From: Propionispira arboris
Lineage (GTDB): Bacteria > Bacillota > Negativicutes > Selenomonadales > Selenomonadaceae
Assembly (NCBI RefSeq): GCF_900109225.1
Contig: NZ_FNZK01000001.1
Span: 310,001 to 374,000 of the forward strand
DNA length: 64,000 nucleotides
Reading direction: 5' to 3'
Made by a program: the position numbers and the translations under genes. Shown one piece after another: positions 17,696-26,572 of this stretch. The notes beneath the pieces were generated by a model, which ran no database searches, had not been told where the DNA came from, and saw nothing but the letters and a program-made list of their open reading frames with translations. The stretch's first letter is position 1. Every line of letters begins with the position of its first letter.

Positions 17696-19849
17696 TTAAA
17701 TAGTCACTTTGTGCTCAATCGGTGTAATTAAAACGTCAATCTTGTCACCATTTTTGACGGGGGTGATAAACTCAGCGGATTTACCGTTGACGAGAATTTT
17801 AAACGTTACTTGACTTAAAGCACTTGGTGGATGAAAATCCGCCGCGAGCAGTACATCACTGACAATTGTTGTTTTGCGTTCGGATAGAGTGTATTCTATT
17901 TCGCTGCCATCATAGACAATTGTATTGGCTGTAGCAGATTTGCCGTTGACTGTCATTTGGCAGTTGGCCGCTGGCATTTTACATTCTGATTTATTAAAGT
18001 AGATAATCATATGCGTATCGAGTTCCGATAGTTTTATAACGTCGCCGAGTTTTGGGGATGTGGGTTCAATAAAATCAATTTCATCATTTGGAAAAACTTC
18101 AGTGGAAAGAGTGGCTGGATTTCCATTGATGGTGATGGTCGGTGATACGCTGAACATGGATTGTGCTCCATTTAGAAGATATTTAAATTTGCGCGCAGTG
18201 GGAGTGTAGCCAGCTTTTAGTAAGACTTCACCGAGAGTTTTTGTTTCATGCCAAGTGATTTCATCATGATCGACTAGAAGCTGCTGCATATCAGCGGATT
18301 GACCGTTGATGAGCGCGGTAGGGGGGATGCTTGTTTTACTGCCATTGATAAAAAGCATGACTGGCGGCATTGGTTTTATAATTGTTTGCAGCTTAACTTC
18401 AGGCGCCATGCCATCACAGCCATTTTCAATCGTTATTTTATCGCCATGTTTGATCGGGTCTTTGAGGGCGGCGATTTCTTCATTTAGCGTTATTTTAGCA
18501 TTTGTTCCCATGGTTCCAGCAAGATATTTTTTTTCGCCATTTAATGTAATCATGAGACCAAGGCCTGGTTTTCCACCGAGCTTTTTCAGATTGATACCAG
18601 CGGTCAAAAGTGCATCTGATACCGTCAAATGACCAAAGTTGAACAGACGGAATTCCTGTTCATTTACGGAAATACTTAAAAAGTGTAAGGCATTTAATGA
18701 AGCTATTTTGAGTATACCGAGTGGGGTGACAGCATCAGGAGATTTTAGTTCTTCGGGTATACTTTCGATTCCCTCAATTGTTTCTGGCTTACGGACAGCC
18801 ACCCGTGGGGAAGGAATATCCAGTGCCTGTGCGACCATTTCAGGCAGTTCAGGCGTTAGGGAACCACCGCCAACTAAAAGTACGGCTTGTGGCGCACCAC
18901 TATTTAATTCTAAAATCTGTTTAGCGATCGCCTGTGCAAGATCTAATATATTGGGCATGACACTGTCAATGACTTCTTTGGGGCTCAGTTTATATTCAAC
19001 GCCCAGAATGTCCTGGAAGGTTACTTTTCCTGCTTTGTCAGCCGAAATATCGCGCTTTACGGTTTCGGCAATGTTAAAGTCCAGCAGATATTTTTGGGAG
19101 ATGGCTTCGGTTATTTCGTCGCCGGCAAGTGGAACCATTCCATATCCGGTCACGGAACCATCTTTTGTTACAGCTACATCGGAAGTACCGGCACCAATAT
19201 CGACTAAGACCAGGTTTAAATGACGCATGGTTGGTGGAATCAATACGTTGATTGCGGCAATCGGTTCCAATGTAAGTGCACTCATTTCCAACTTTGCTGT
19301 ATCAAGTGCTGACTGCATCGAATCAATGACTTGACGCGGTAGAAATGTAGCAATAACAGTAGCTGTTGCCAGCTTGCCGCGTTGACCGACTAGCGTCTTA
19401 AGCTGGGTACCATCTAAGGTATATTTGACGGTACTATATCCTACACAATAATATAGAGTCGGGTCGGCAACTGTATTTGAGGTGGCAAGCTTGTGCTGCG
19501 CGGTTTGGATAGCAATAAAATCAAGGCTTCGTTCCGTTTCTGCTGTAATGACTTCGTTAATTTCAAGTTCCGCTTCGGAAGTCATTGTATATAAAGCACG
19601 TCCAGCTGCAGCGACGGCAACTTGTTTCAATGGTCCGGTTTTGACCTCCAAAGCATTTTTAACATCTTCCAAGATGGCTGCAACTTGTGGTACATCATGA
19701 ATCTGTCCATCAAGCATGGCTCTGGTGCGATGTTCTTTCCGTTCGGTGGCAATGATTTTTAATTGGCTGCCGTTTTGTTCGGCAACAATACCAATGACAC
19801 TTCTGGTGCCGATATCCAAAGAAAATAATAATTTATTTTTTGTAGCCAT
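17696..19849 (-). CDS. FtsA-like ATPase with a C-terminal beta-grasp-like repeat tail
   Basis: This 717-residue protein has an actin-like ATPase domain (about 1-385): LDIGTRSVIGIVAE (phosphate 1), LVDIGAGTSDVAV (214-226, phosphate 2), and AVLLVGGGSLTPEL (322-335, adenosine), with an SHS2/1C-like insertion near 30-105. Residues 390-717 are a tail of repeats, each with an NG turn and a later GD-I or DE-I motif, spaced about 60 residues apart (469, 528, 588, 648, 701). ATG 19849 is chosen because GGAGAT lies 5 nt upstream. It stands alone, away from any dcw cluster, so it is not the usual division FtsA. Its function is unknown. Confidence 0.8.
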   Translation of the reverse strand: MATKNKLLFSLDIGTRSVIGIVAEQNGSQLKIIATERKEHRTRAMLDGQIHDVPQVAAILEDVKNALEVKTGPLKQVAVAAAGRALYTMTSEAELEINEVITAETERSLDFIAIQTAQHKLATSNTVADPTLYYCVGYSTVKYTLDGTQLKTLVGQRGKLATATVIATFLPRQVIDSMQSALDTAKLEMSALTLEPIAAINVLIPPTMRHLNLVLVDIGAGTSDVAVTKDGSVTGYGMVPLAGDEITEAISQKYLLDFNIAETVKRDISADKAGKVTFQDILGVEYKLSPKEVIDSVMPNILDLAQAIAKQILELNSGAPQAVLLVGGGSLTPELPEMVAQALDIPSPRVAVRKPETIEGIESIPEELKSPDAVTPLGILKIASLNALHFLSISVNEQEFRLFNFGHLTVSDALLTAGINLKKLGGKPGLGLMITLNGEKKYLAGTMGTNAKITLNEEIAALKDPIKHGDKITIENGCDGMAPEVKLQTIIKPMPPVMLFINGSKTSIPPTALINGQSADMQQLLVDHDEITWHETKTLGEVLLKAGYTPTARKFKYLLNGAQSMFSVSPTITINGNPATLSTEVFPNDEIDFIEPTSPKLGDVIKLSELDTHMIIYFNKSECKMPAANCQMTVNGKSATANTIVYDGSEIEYTLSERKTTIVSDVLLAADFHPPSALSQVTFKILVNGKSAEFITPVKNGDKIDVLITPIEHKVTI

Positions 19850-20044
19850 AGGAAATCTCCTTAACAATAAAGAATTCAATAAAACAATACTACTTGTAAT
19901 ATTTCGCTGGTTTTAGGAAAGAATCCTTTTTCCGGCTGAAAAAACATGTTTAATTATAGAGAAAATTTACCGAATTGCTTTTTTATTGAAAAATTGAGTA
20001 TAATATAGTAAATAACAGGAAAAATAAGATAGGTAGTGGTAAAT

Positions 20045-21316
20045 ATGACCAGTAATAAAGAAATTATTACCAGCAGTGATTTTAGAAGAATGATTGCCGG
20101 TGCTTATAGTGAATTTTTACTTGAATATGAAAATTTGAATCAATTGAATGCAGCTTCTTTATCCGATAGTGGTGAAATAGGTACAAACTTGCTGCGTACG
20201 ATGGGCGCGGCGGCGGCAGCACTTGTGGATGCCAAAGAAGAAGGTATTGGACCTTTGGCAAAACGTACGTCTGATAGTGCTATTTTGGGGGCCAGAGGTA
20301 ATTCAGGGGTTGTTCTATCGCAGATTTTCCGCGGCTTAAGTAAAGGTCTTTCTGGTAAATATGATGCGAGATCTTCTGATATAGGTAAAGCATTCCAGTA
20401 TGGTATCTTATATGCACATCGCAGTATTCCGGATTCAAAAGAGCGTCCGATTATAACAGTGGCAAAAGGTGTGGCAAAGGGGGCCTATTATGCGGTAAGG
20501 GCCAATCTGCCGATATCCGAAATTTTAGAAGCAGCCCTGATTGCAGGTGAAAAAGAACTCCAGCGAACGAAGGCTCAGTATGGTTTTATCGATGCCGGTG
20601 GACAGGGAATGATGGTTTTACTTACAGGATGTATGAAGGGGCTTGATGGTAATTTTGTTTCGCCAAGCCTTAGCTTGTCGACGAATTTTAAAACCTCTAA
20701 TCAGGTTCCGAAGCCAGAAGTTGATTTGGTGCGGCCATATTGTGTAAGTTTTTTGGTCAAACATTCAAAAGTGGATGTATATGATGTGGAGCGAATCCTG
20801 CAAAAAATAGGTAATGCTGTTATTGTGCAAAAACATGGCAATAATACGCGTGTTCATCTGCATACAGATCATCCCGGCTTGATTATTGAACAGGCTGTCG
20901 GCTGGGGAAACTTGCACGATGTGAAAATTGATAATATGGCACAATACCACGAATCATCTGTTATGACAGAACAGGCAGAAGCACTTGCGATTATTGCCGT
21001 TGCCTCTGATGCAGTTATGTCTGAAAAAATGAAAAAAGCTGGTGCAGGTTTAATCATCACTGGCGGCAAGGGCATGAATCCTTCTGTTGGTGATTTTGTG
21101 AATGCTGTGCATAGCGATTTTGCTAAGCAGTACATTATTTTGCCAAACAGTAAAAATCTCGTCCTTGTAGTAGAACAGGTACAAGAACTTTTAGGTGATC
21201 GAGTTGCCAATTTGAAGACACCAGATATGCAGTCGGGTCTGCAGGCACTAAAGCTCTATAAGAAAGAGCAGTCTCTAGCTGAAAATGTTAGAAATATGCA
21301 GCCACTTGTAAAATAG
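20045..21316 (+). CDS. DAK2/FakA-like protein with altered catalytic motif
   Basis: The 423-residue protein belongs to the DhaL/FakA (YloV) family, whose active members phosphorylate fatty acids bound by FakB. Family motifs present are GARGNSGVVLSQIFRGL, FIDAGGQGMMVLL, RPYCVSFLVK and VHLHTDHPG. The N-terminal nucleotide/metal motif normally read as PDGDTGTN is here SDSGEIGTN (40-48), so two catalytic aspartates appear replaced by Ser42 and Glu44. It is also about 120 residues shorter than typical FakA. ATG 20045 fits the AGGT site upstream better than GTG 20036. A cyclodeaminase-family gene follows 25 nt downstream. Kinase activity is doubtful. Confidence 0.75.
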   Translation: MTSNKEIITSSDFRRMIAGAYSEFLLEYENLNQLNAASLSDSGEIGTNLLRTMGAAAAALVDAKEEGIGPLAKRTSDSAILGARGNSGVVLSQIFRGLSKGLSGKYDARSSDIGKAFQYGILYAHRSIPDSKERPIITVAKGVAKGAYYAVRANLPISEILEAALIAGEKELQRTKAQYGFIDAGGQGMMVLLTGCMKGLDGNFVSPSLSLSTNFKTSNQVPKPEVDLVRPYCVSFLVKHSKVDVYDVERILQKIGNAVIVQKHGNNTRVHLHTDHPGLIIEQAVGWGNLHDVKIDNMAQYHESSVMTEQAEALAIIAVASDAVMSEKMKKAGAGLIITGGKGMNPSVGDFVNAVHSDFAKQYIILPNSKNLVLVVEQVQELLGDRVANLKTPDMQSGLQALKLYKKEQSLAENVRNMQPLVK

Positions 21317-21341
21317 TTTGAGTTTTTAGGAGGATGAAGTG

Positions 21342-21929
21342 ATGTTGAAAGAGTTATCAGTGGGGGAGTTCCTTAGTAAACTATCGGGTGAAAAAGCACC
21401 GGGAAGCGGCAGTGCCGCTGCACTAGTTGGTGCTTGTGGTGTAAGCCTTTTGATGTTAGCACTGCATTTATGTTCAGCAAACAGTAAATATGATAGTGAG
21501 CCACCAATTCAGCGTTGGCAAGACGAATTGGCATCGATAAAAGAAACCTTAGAGAAATTGATCGATGAGGATGCTGTGGTGATGGAACGAGTTTTACCGC
21601 TTTTTCTGAGCCCTATTGAGCTTGAGACGAAGGAGTGGAATCGCTTACTTGCTGAAGCAATGTCGGTTTCTTTTGCGACAGCAGATGCCTGCTTTGCTGC
21701 AATGGGCATTGCCAAGGATATGATTCAACTGGCTGAGCCTAATCTGGTTTGTGATATACGGTTTGCAGCGCTAAACTGCCATACTGCGTTACAGGGGAGT
21801 ATGATGCTCAATCAAACGAATATTGACTTAATACGTGAGCAGGGTGACCTTAAGGCACATCTCAATGAGCGCGTATCGGTTTTGCTTGTTAAAACAAAAT
21901 GTCTTGTTGATTTAATTTTAGATGAGTAA
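21342..21929 (+). CDS. cyclodeaminase/cyclohydrolase family protein (FTCD C-terminal domain)
   Basis: The 195-residue product is a stand-alone FTCD_C-type domain, as in formimidoyl-tetrahydrofolate cyclodeaminase and the FchA methenyl-THF cyclohydrolase of anaerobes. The N-terminal folate-binding stretch FLSKLSGEKAPGSGSAAALVGACG is clear; the family usually has PGGGS where this has PGSGS. The rest is all alpha-helical. TAGGAGG lies 8 nt before ATG 21342; a GTG 3 nt upstream is in frame. It is transcribed with the FakA-like gene and ends in a long terminator. Which folate reaction it performs cannot be told from the sequence. Confidence 0.8.
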   Translation: MLKELSVGEFLSKLSGEKAPGSGSAAALVGACGVSLLMLALHLCSANSKYDSEPPIQRWQDELASIKETLEKLIDEDAVVMERVLPLFLSPIELETKEWNRLLAEAMSVSFATADACFAAMGIAKDMIQLAEPNLVCDIRFAALNCHTALQGSMMLNQTNIDLIREQGDLKAHLNERVSVLLVKTKCLVDLILDE

Positions 21930-21991
21930 AATAAAACAACCTATGACGAGCTGCTGTAATTTGGCAGTTTTTGTCATAGGTTGTTTTATTT
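21929..21991. terminator. bidirectional terminator with 19-bp perfect stem
   Basis: The arms AAATAAAACAACCTATGAC and GTCATAGGTTGTTTTATTT are perfect complements and enclose a smaller hairpin (CTGC / GCAG). It serves the convergent cyclodeaminase and CobT-like genes. Confidence 0.9.
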
Positions 21992-21995
21992 CTTC

Positions 21996-23960
21996 TTATA
22001 TTTTTTGCCGTCCAGCTCCTGGCCCATCATTGGCAACTGCTACAGAAGCCTCTGTGAAGGTTTTCATATCGTTTAGCATATGTAGACTGGCATCGACTAG
22101 TTTCATACCAAGGGCAGCAATACAGCCGCCACCTGTCGTCATATTGAGGTTTAGATAAGATGGAATATCCCAATCCAAGGCAGAAACAGGTGGTGTTTCC
22201 GTACGTAAGATATAGTCTTTTACATTGGGGGCCAGATCAATCGCAATTTTTGCGGCAATTTCAGAAATGAAATTATCGAGTACGATGAGTGCCCCACCGT
22301 GGGCTGCACCCAAAATGAGACCAATCATGTATGCCAATTCTATATCGTTGGCCGCAGGTGTTTCGGAAGCTGGGGTATGAGGCTTAAGCAGACGATCTTT
22401 GAAGATTGTCAGTTCTATATAATTTGTGGTCAAAAGTTTTTGCAGTGCTTGTTTTACTTTCGTTCCACATATATCATGTCGCTGGTTTTCAGTTGTGGCA
22501 ATCCCAATGATTTGAGTACCTTGTCGGATTTCTTTCTCAGCCAAAAGCATACCGCCTTTGATCGCCGTCAATAAATCTTGTGACGGTTTAGGCAGTTCAA
22601 TCAGAGTGACCTTAGCATTTGCATGCTGGGCAAATGCTGCCGTGAGTTTTTGCTGCGTGCTTGACATATTGGCTTTTGAACCAAAACACAGAATTCTTTT
22701 TTGCAAGATATTCGGTTTTGCTGAGGCTGTAATGCCGGCAATTTTTACAGCAATTTCTTCTAATCGACCCAGGCTGTAAATTGGTTTGCAGAGATTATCA
22801 ATGCGAAGCTGACACTTTTCCATCGAAGATAGATGCAAGGGACGGATGGTGTCATTGTATTCTTGCAGTTCCTGTGTGGTTAGGGGTAACATAGCTTTTT
22901 CTGACTGACAGCAAAAAAGATCGGGTATATGGTCTTTTGTGAGTGCTGTATAGGCGAGGAGCATGCCATCCAGAAGATTAACGATGATGGAGGAACCGGT
23001 AGCTTCGCCAAGGCGAAAATGCATATCCATATAAGGCTGGAGGTTGAGTTTTTCTAAGATTGCTTGATGGGCGGGTTCTGCTGCTAAATGTGACCCCATT
23101 AGGTATTCTTTTACCGTGGGGCAGAGCGTAGCTGCGATAAGGGCGGCTGCACCAGTATTGAAGCCGTCGAGGACAACAAAAGCACGATTTGCTGCTGCAC
23201 CTAAAATGATGCCGGCAATACAACCAAGTTCAAATCCACCGAGTTTCATGAGGACATCGATTCCATCAGCTGGATTGGGCTGATTGACCGCCAGAGTTTG
23301 ACGAACGACATCAATTTTGACTTTAAGGCGTTCATCCGAGATGTTGGTGCCGCGGCCGGTCGCTTCTTCAGGGCTTAGATCGCATAGACAAGCTACGATA
23401 GCGGCACTTGATGTGGTATTGGCAATTCCCATTTCACCAGGTAAAAAGCAATGATAACCTTGCGCAGTATATTTTTGTACAAGTTCAATTCCGGTGTGCA
23501 AAGACTGAAGTGCCTCAAGCCTTGACATGGCAGCTCCTTTGGCACAATTTTTTGTTCCAAGGGCAATCTTACGATCAAGCAGCCCCGGTATTTTACCCAT
23601 CGGAGCTGCGATACCCATATCAACAACCACCATATGGGATTTTGAGAAATTAGCGAGGGCATTGGCTACTGCGCCTTTTGAAATCAGATAGTTTTTTGTC
23701 ATGTGTACGGTTGTTTCAGGTGGATAGGCACTGACTTTCATTTCGGCAACACCATGATCGGCACAGCTGATAATCGTACATTTTTTTGGCTCACTGGGAA
23801 TTTTTTCACCACTGATGCCGGCATAATTTAATAAAATACTTTTCAAATACCCCAAGCCTTCTACATTGGTCATTGTATCAGATAGTTTTTTTTGCACGTC
23901 GTGTATTGCTTTTTTATCGAGGGGCTTAATGTTTTTTATGGTTTGTGTCAGTAAATTCAT
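21996..23960 (-). CDS. fused CobT-CobT protein, probable ArsAB-type cobamide lower-ligand phosphoribosyltransferase
   Basis: One 654-residue frame contains two CobT-like domains. CobT makes the alpha-ribotide of the cobamide lower ligand from nicotinate mononucleotide. Domain 1 (1-345) has SCADHGVAEM (65-74), FLPGEMGIANTTSSAA (172-187), VLDGFNTGAAA and the catalytic Glu319 in RLGEATGS, but lacks the N-terminal PPGSLG motif. Domain 2 (about 385-640) starts with KPIYSLGRLEEIA (392-404) yet has lost the DHG region and has NMTTGGGC where LGEGTG should be, so it has no catalytic glutamate. In Sporomusa, ArsA and ArsB are separate CobT homologues that act together on phenolic bases. GGATCG-type site precedes the ATG; tex lies 13 nt upstream. 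Confidence 0.85.
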   Translation of the reverse strand: MNLLTQTIKNIKPLDKKAIHDVQKKLSDTMTNVEGLGYLKSILLNYAGISGEKIPSEPKKCTIISCADHGVAEMKVSAYPPETTVHMTKNYLISKGAVANALANFSKSHMVVVDMGIAAPMGKIPGLLDRKIALGTKNCAKGAAMSRLEALQSLHTGIELVQKYTAQGYHCFLPGEMGIANTTSSAAIVACLCDLSPEEATGRGTNISDERLKVKIDVVRQTLAVNQPNPADGIDVLMKLGGFELGCIAGIILGAAANRAFVVLDGFNTGAAALIAATLCPTVKEYLMGSHLAAEPAHQAILEKLNLQPYMDMHFRLGEATGSSIIVNLLDGMLLAYTALTKDHIPDLFCCQSEKAMLPLTTQELQEYNDTIRPLHLSSMEKCQLRIDNLCKPIYSLGRLEEIAVKIAGITASAKPNILQKRILCFGSKANMSSTQQKLTAAFAQHANAKVTLIELPKPSQDLLTAIKGGMLLAEKEIRQGTQIIGIATTENQRHDICGTKVKQALQKLLTTNYIELTIFKDRLLKPHTPASETPAANDIELAYMIGLILGAAHGGALIVLDNFISEIAAKIAIDLAPNVKDYILRTETPPVSALDWDIPSYLNLNMTTGGGCIAALGMKLVDASLHMLNDMKTFTEASVAVANDGPGAGRQKI

Positions 23961-23973
23961 ACGATCCTCCCTG

Positions 23974-26151
23974 TCAGGCTTCTTTGGGTACTTGTTTTAG
24001 GCTGAGGCCGATCCGGTGACGGTCGGCATCAATGCTGATGACCATTACATCAATAATATCACCAACGGATACTACATCGAGTGGATGGTTGACTCGTTTA
24101 TAGCTGAGTTCAGAGCGATGGATGAGTCCGGCTGTCTTGATGCCGATATCAACAAAAGCGCCGAAATCAGTTACATTGTGAACTGTGCCGCGCATAATTG
24201 TGCCGACAGCGATATCCGTTAACTTTACAATCGATTTACGCGTAAGCGGAGCGGGGAAATCTTCACGTGGATCACGTCCAGGTTTTGCTAAGGCATCAAG
24301 GATATCACGGATGGTTGGTACACCAGCATCAAGGCTGGCGGCCAGCTGATTGATATCGATCAATTTCATTTTTGCCTGCAAAATTTCAAGCTGGTGTTTA
24401 TCTTTCAAGTCTTGCAGCGTAAAACCGAGTTTTGCTAAAATACTTTCGGCTAGTTTGTAAGATTCAGGATGGACGGGGGTATTGTCCAGTGGTGATTTTG
24501 CCATACCAATACGAAGAAAGCCAGCACATTGCGTGAAAGCTGCCTGACCAAGGCGGGCTACTTTTAAGAGTTCTTTCCGCGCGGTAAATTCACCATTTTC
24601 ATTTCGGTACGTAACAATGTTTTTGGCTACGGTGGCATTGATTCCAGAAACATGTTTTAATAGCTCAATCGAAGCGGTATTGAGTTCAACGCCGACATGA
24701 TTCACAGCGGATTCAATGACATGATCCAGGGCTGTTGTTAGTCCTTTTTGATTCACATCATGCTGATATTGACCAACACCAATGGATTGTGGATCGATTT
24801 TAACGAGTTCGGCTAATGGATCTTGGACGCGCCTGGCAATTGATACCGCGCCGCGAATTGTGACATCATAGTCAGGCAGTTCCTCTTTTGCTAGTTTTGA
24901 AGCTGAATAAACAGAGGCACCAGCTTCGTTCGTGATAATATAATGGACATTGAGTTGATTTTCAGCAATCAAGTTTGCGGTAAATTCTTCCGTTTCATAA
25001 GAGGCCGTACCATTGCCAATTGAAATGAGGGTAACATTGTATTTTTTGATTAGAGCCAGCGTGGTTTCAGCGGCTTTAGCTTTCGCGTCATCGCTCATTG
25101 TAAGATAAAGGACACCATGGTCGAGTACATGCCCGGTTGCATCGATAACAGCCATTTTACAGCCGGTGCGATAGCCGGGGTCAAGTCCCATGACGACATT
25201 TCCCGATAATGGAGCTTGGAGTAAAAGCTGTTTAAGATTCATACCAAATACATGAATGGCCTGGGTTTCTGCATTTTCAGTCAGCAAAGAACGGATTTCA
25301 CGATCCAGTGCCGGAAACAAGAGGCGCTTGTAACCATCAGAAACGGCGGCGGTTATGATTTCGCTAAAAATTGATGGCTTTGTTATAACTTTATTTAAAA
25401 TTAAGCTGAGATTTTTTTCATGGTCGGTATCAAGCCGGACTTTGAGAAAGTTTTTCTTTTCACCGCGATTGATTGCCAATATGCGATGAGATGGTAATGT
25501 TTTGAGTGGTTCACTGTATTCTTTGTACATTAAAAATGCCTGACTGGCTTCATTTTCTTCAGGAAGTTCGGTCTGGATACGGGCATTTTGCCATAGGTAT
25601 TTTCGCAGCATTGAGCGGATGTCAGCTCGTTCACAGACTATTTCAGCGATAATATCCATCGCTGCCGCAAAAACAAGTTCAGTAGAATCAATTTCGTTTT
25701 CTGCATTTATATATTGTGCTGCGTATTCTAGTGGATTTCCACTGGTGATTTCTTGTGCCATGATCAGATCGGCGAATGGTTCAAGACCTTTTTCACGGGC
25801 AATCTGAGCGCGGGTACGTTTTTTCTGTTTATAAGGAAGATATAAATCCTCCAGATCCTGGAGTTTTATCGTACGCTCAATGGCTGTTTTTAATTCGGGC
25901 GTGAGCTTTCCCTGTTCTTCAATATTATTTAGTATGTCATCTTGTCTTTTGATGAGGTTGCGCAGATAGGCCAGGCGTTCTTCAATCGTACGGATTTGTT
26001 CTTCATCGAGTTCACCAGTTACTTCTTTTCGATAACGAGATATAAAGGGAACCGTATTTCCTTCATCTAATAATTTTATCGTTGCATCAATTTGATATTT
26101 TTTAACTTTCAGTTCATTGGCAAGATAAGCGCCAATTTCTTCTAAAATCAT
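23974..26151 (-). CDS. tex: Tex family transcription accessory / RNA-binding protein
   Basis: The 725-residue protein has the full Tex layout: N-terminal helix-turn-helix region (VPFISRYRKEVTGELDEEQIR, 34-54), the YqgF/RNase H-like domain (VVMGLDPGYRTGCKMAVID), the helix-hairpin-helix region (LLKHVSGINATVAKNIV), and a C-terminal S1 domain (GTIMRGTVHNVTDFGAFVDIG). Tex is a conserved cytoplasmic nucleic-acid-binding protein linked to transcription and RNA decay. It is 13 nt upstream of the CobT fusion on the same strand and is probably cotranscribed with it; a functional link is not implied. Confidence 0.95.
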   Translation of the reverse strand: MILEEIGAYLANELKVKKYQIDATIKLLDEGNTVPFISRYRKEVTGELDEEQIRTIEERLAYLRNLIKRQDDILNNIEEQGKLTPELKTAIERTIKLQDLEDLYLPYKQKKRTRAQIAREKGLEPFADLIMAQEITSGNPLEYAAQYINAENEIDSTELVFAAAMDIIAEIVCERADIRSMLRKYLWQNARIQTELPEENEASQAFLMYKEYSEPLKTLPSHRILAINRGEKKNFLKVRLDTDHEKNLSLILNKVITKPSIFSEIITAAVSDGYKRLLFPALDREIRSLLTENAETQAIHVFGMNLKQLLLQAPLSGNVVMGLDPGYRTGCKMAVIDATGHVLDHGVLYLTMSDDAKAKAAETTLALIKKYNVTLISIGNGTASYETEEFTANLIAENQLNVHYIITNEAGASVYSASKLAKEELPDYDVTIRGAVSIARRVQDPLAELVKIDPQSIGVGQYQHDVNQKGLTTALDHVIESAVNHVGVELNTASIELLKHVSGINATVAKNIVTYRNENGEFTARKELLKVARLGQAAFTQCAGFLRIGMAKSPLDNTPVHPESYKLAESILAKLGFTLQDLKDKHQLEILQAKMKLIDINQLAASLDAGVPTIRDILDALAKPGRDPREDFPAPLTRKSIVKLTDIAVGTIMRGTVHNVTDFGAFVDIGIKTAGLIHRSELSYKRVNHPLDVVSVGDIIDVMVISIDADRHRIGLSLKQVPKEA

Positions 26152-26572
26152 GAAGTCACCAACTTTTCTTTATTTTTCAGAAACATAATCTTTAACGTAA
26201 ATTTAAAATCATTTCGTATTCAAATATTATAGCATAAATTTGCCCGTTTGCTAAAATGGATAAAGATGCAGTTTGAAAAAACAAAAAAATCTCATTGAAT
26301 CTTGACAAAGATGGATCTAAATCTATATACTGGATACTGTTGATATTGAATCCTTTTTAAAAATCAGAACTATGGAAAATGCTTCTTAATAGAATATTGG
26401 TTTTTAATTGTTGTAATAGATCTATTGACAAAAATCATTTTAATCAGTAAGATAATAAGTATCTGTATATATTTATCCTTTGTTAGGAATATATAAGAAT
26501 AAAGAACGAATCTAGTTTATTTTCCAATGAATGAGTAGACGAAGAAATGTTCATGTAAGGTGGCGGATTGTA
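26152..26572 (+). promoter_or_regulatory. A/T-rich divergent region between tex and perR with two promoter candidates
   Basis: Two good sigma-A-type promoters face perR: TTGACA (26302-26307) with TATACT (26326-26331), 18 bp apart, and TTGACA (26425-26430) with TAAGAT (26448-26453), 17 bp apart. No convincing PerR box or coding sequence was found in the rest. Confidence 0.5.

Noticed and set aside
18639-19223. 194-codon plus-strand frame inside the FtsA-like gene
   Set aside because: It lies wholly opposite a well-supported gene, is rich in Ser and Thr from codon mirroring, and has no promoter or ribosome site.
21996-23960. The CobT double domain as a sequencing or assembly artefact
   Set aside because: The frame is continuous, the halves differ greatly in sequence, and each has coherent but different motif losses, so a recent duplication error is not plausible.
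26160-26300. Possible PerR or Fur box upstream of perR (AATATTATAGCATAAAT region)
   Set aside because: The sequence is only loosely palindromic and does not fit the TTATAAT-type PerR box well in an A/T-rich background.
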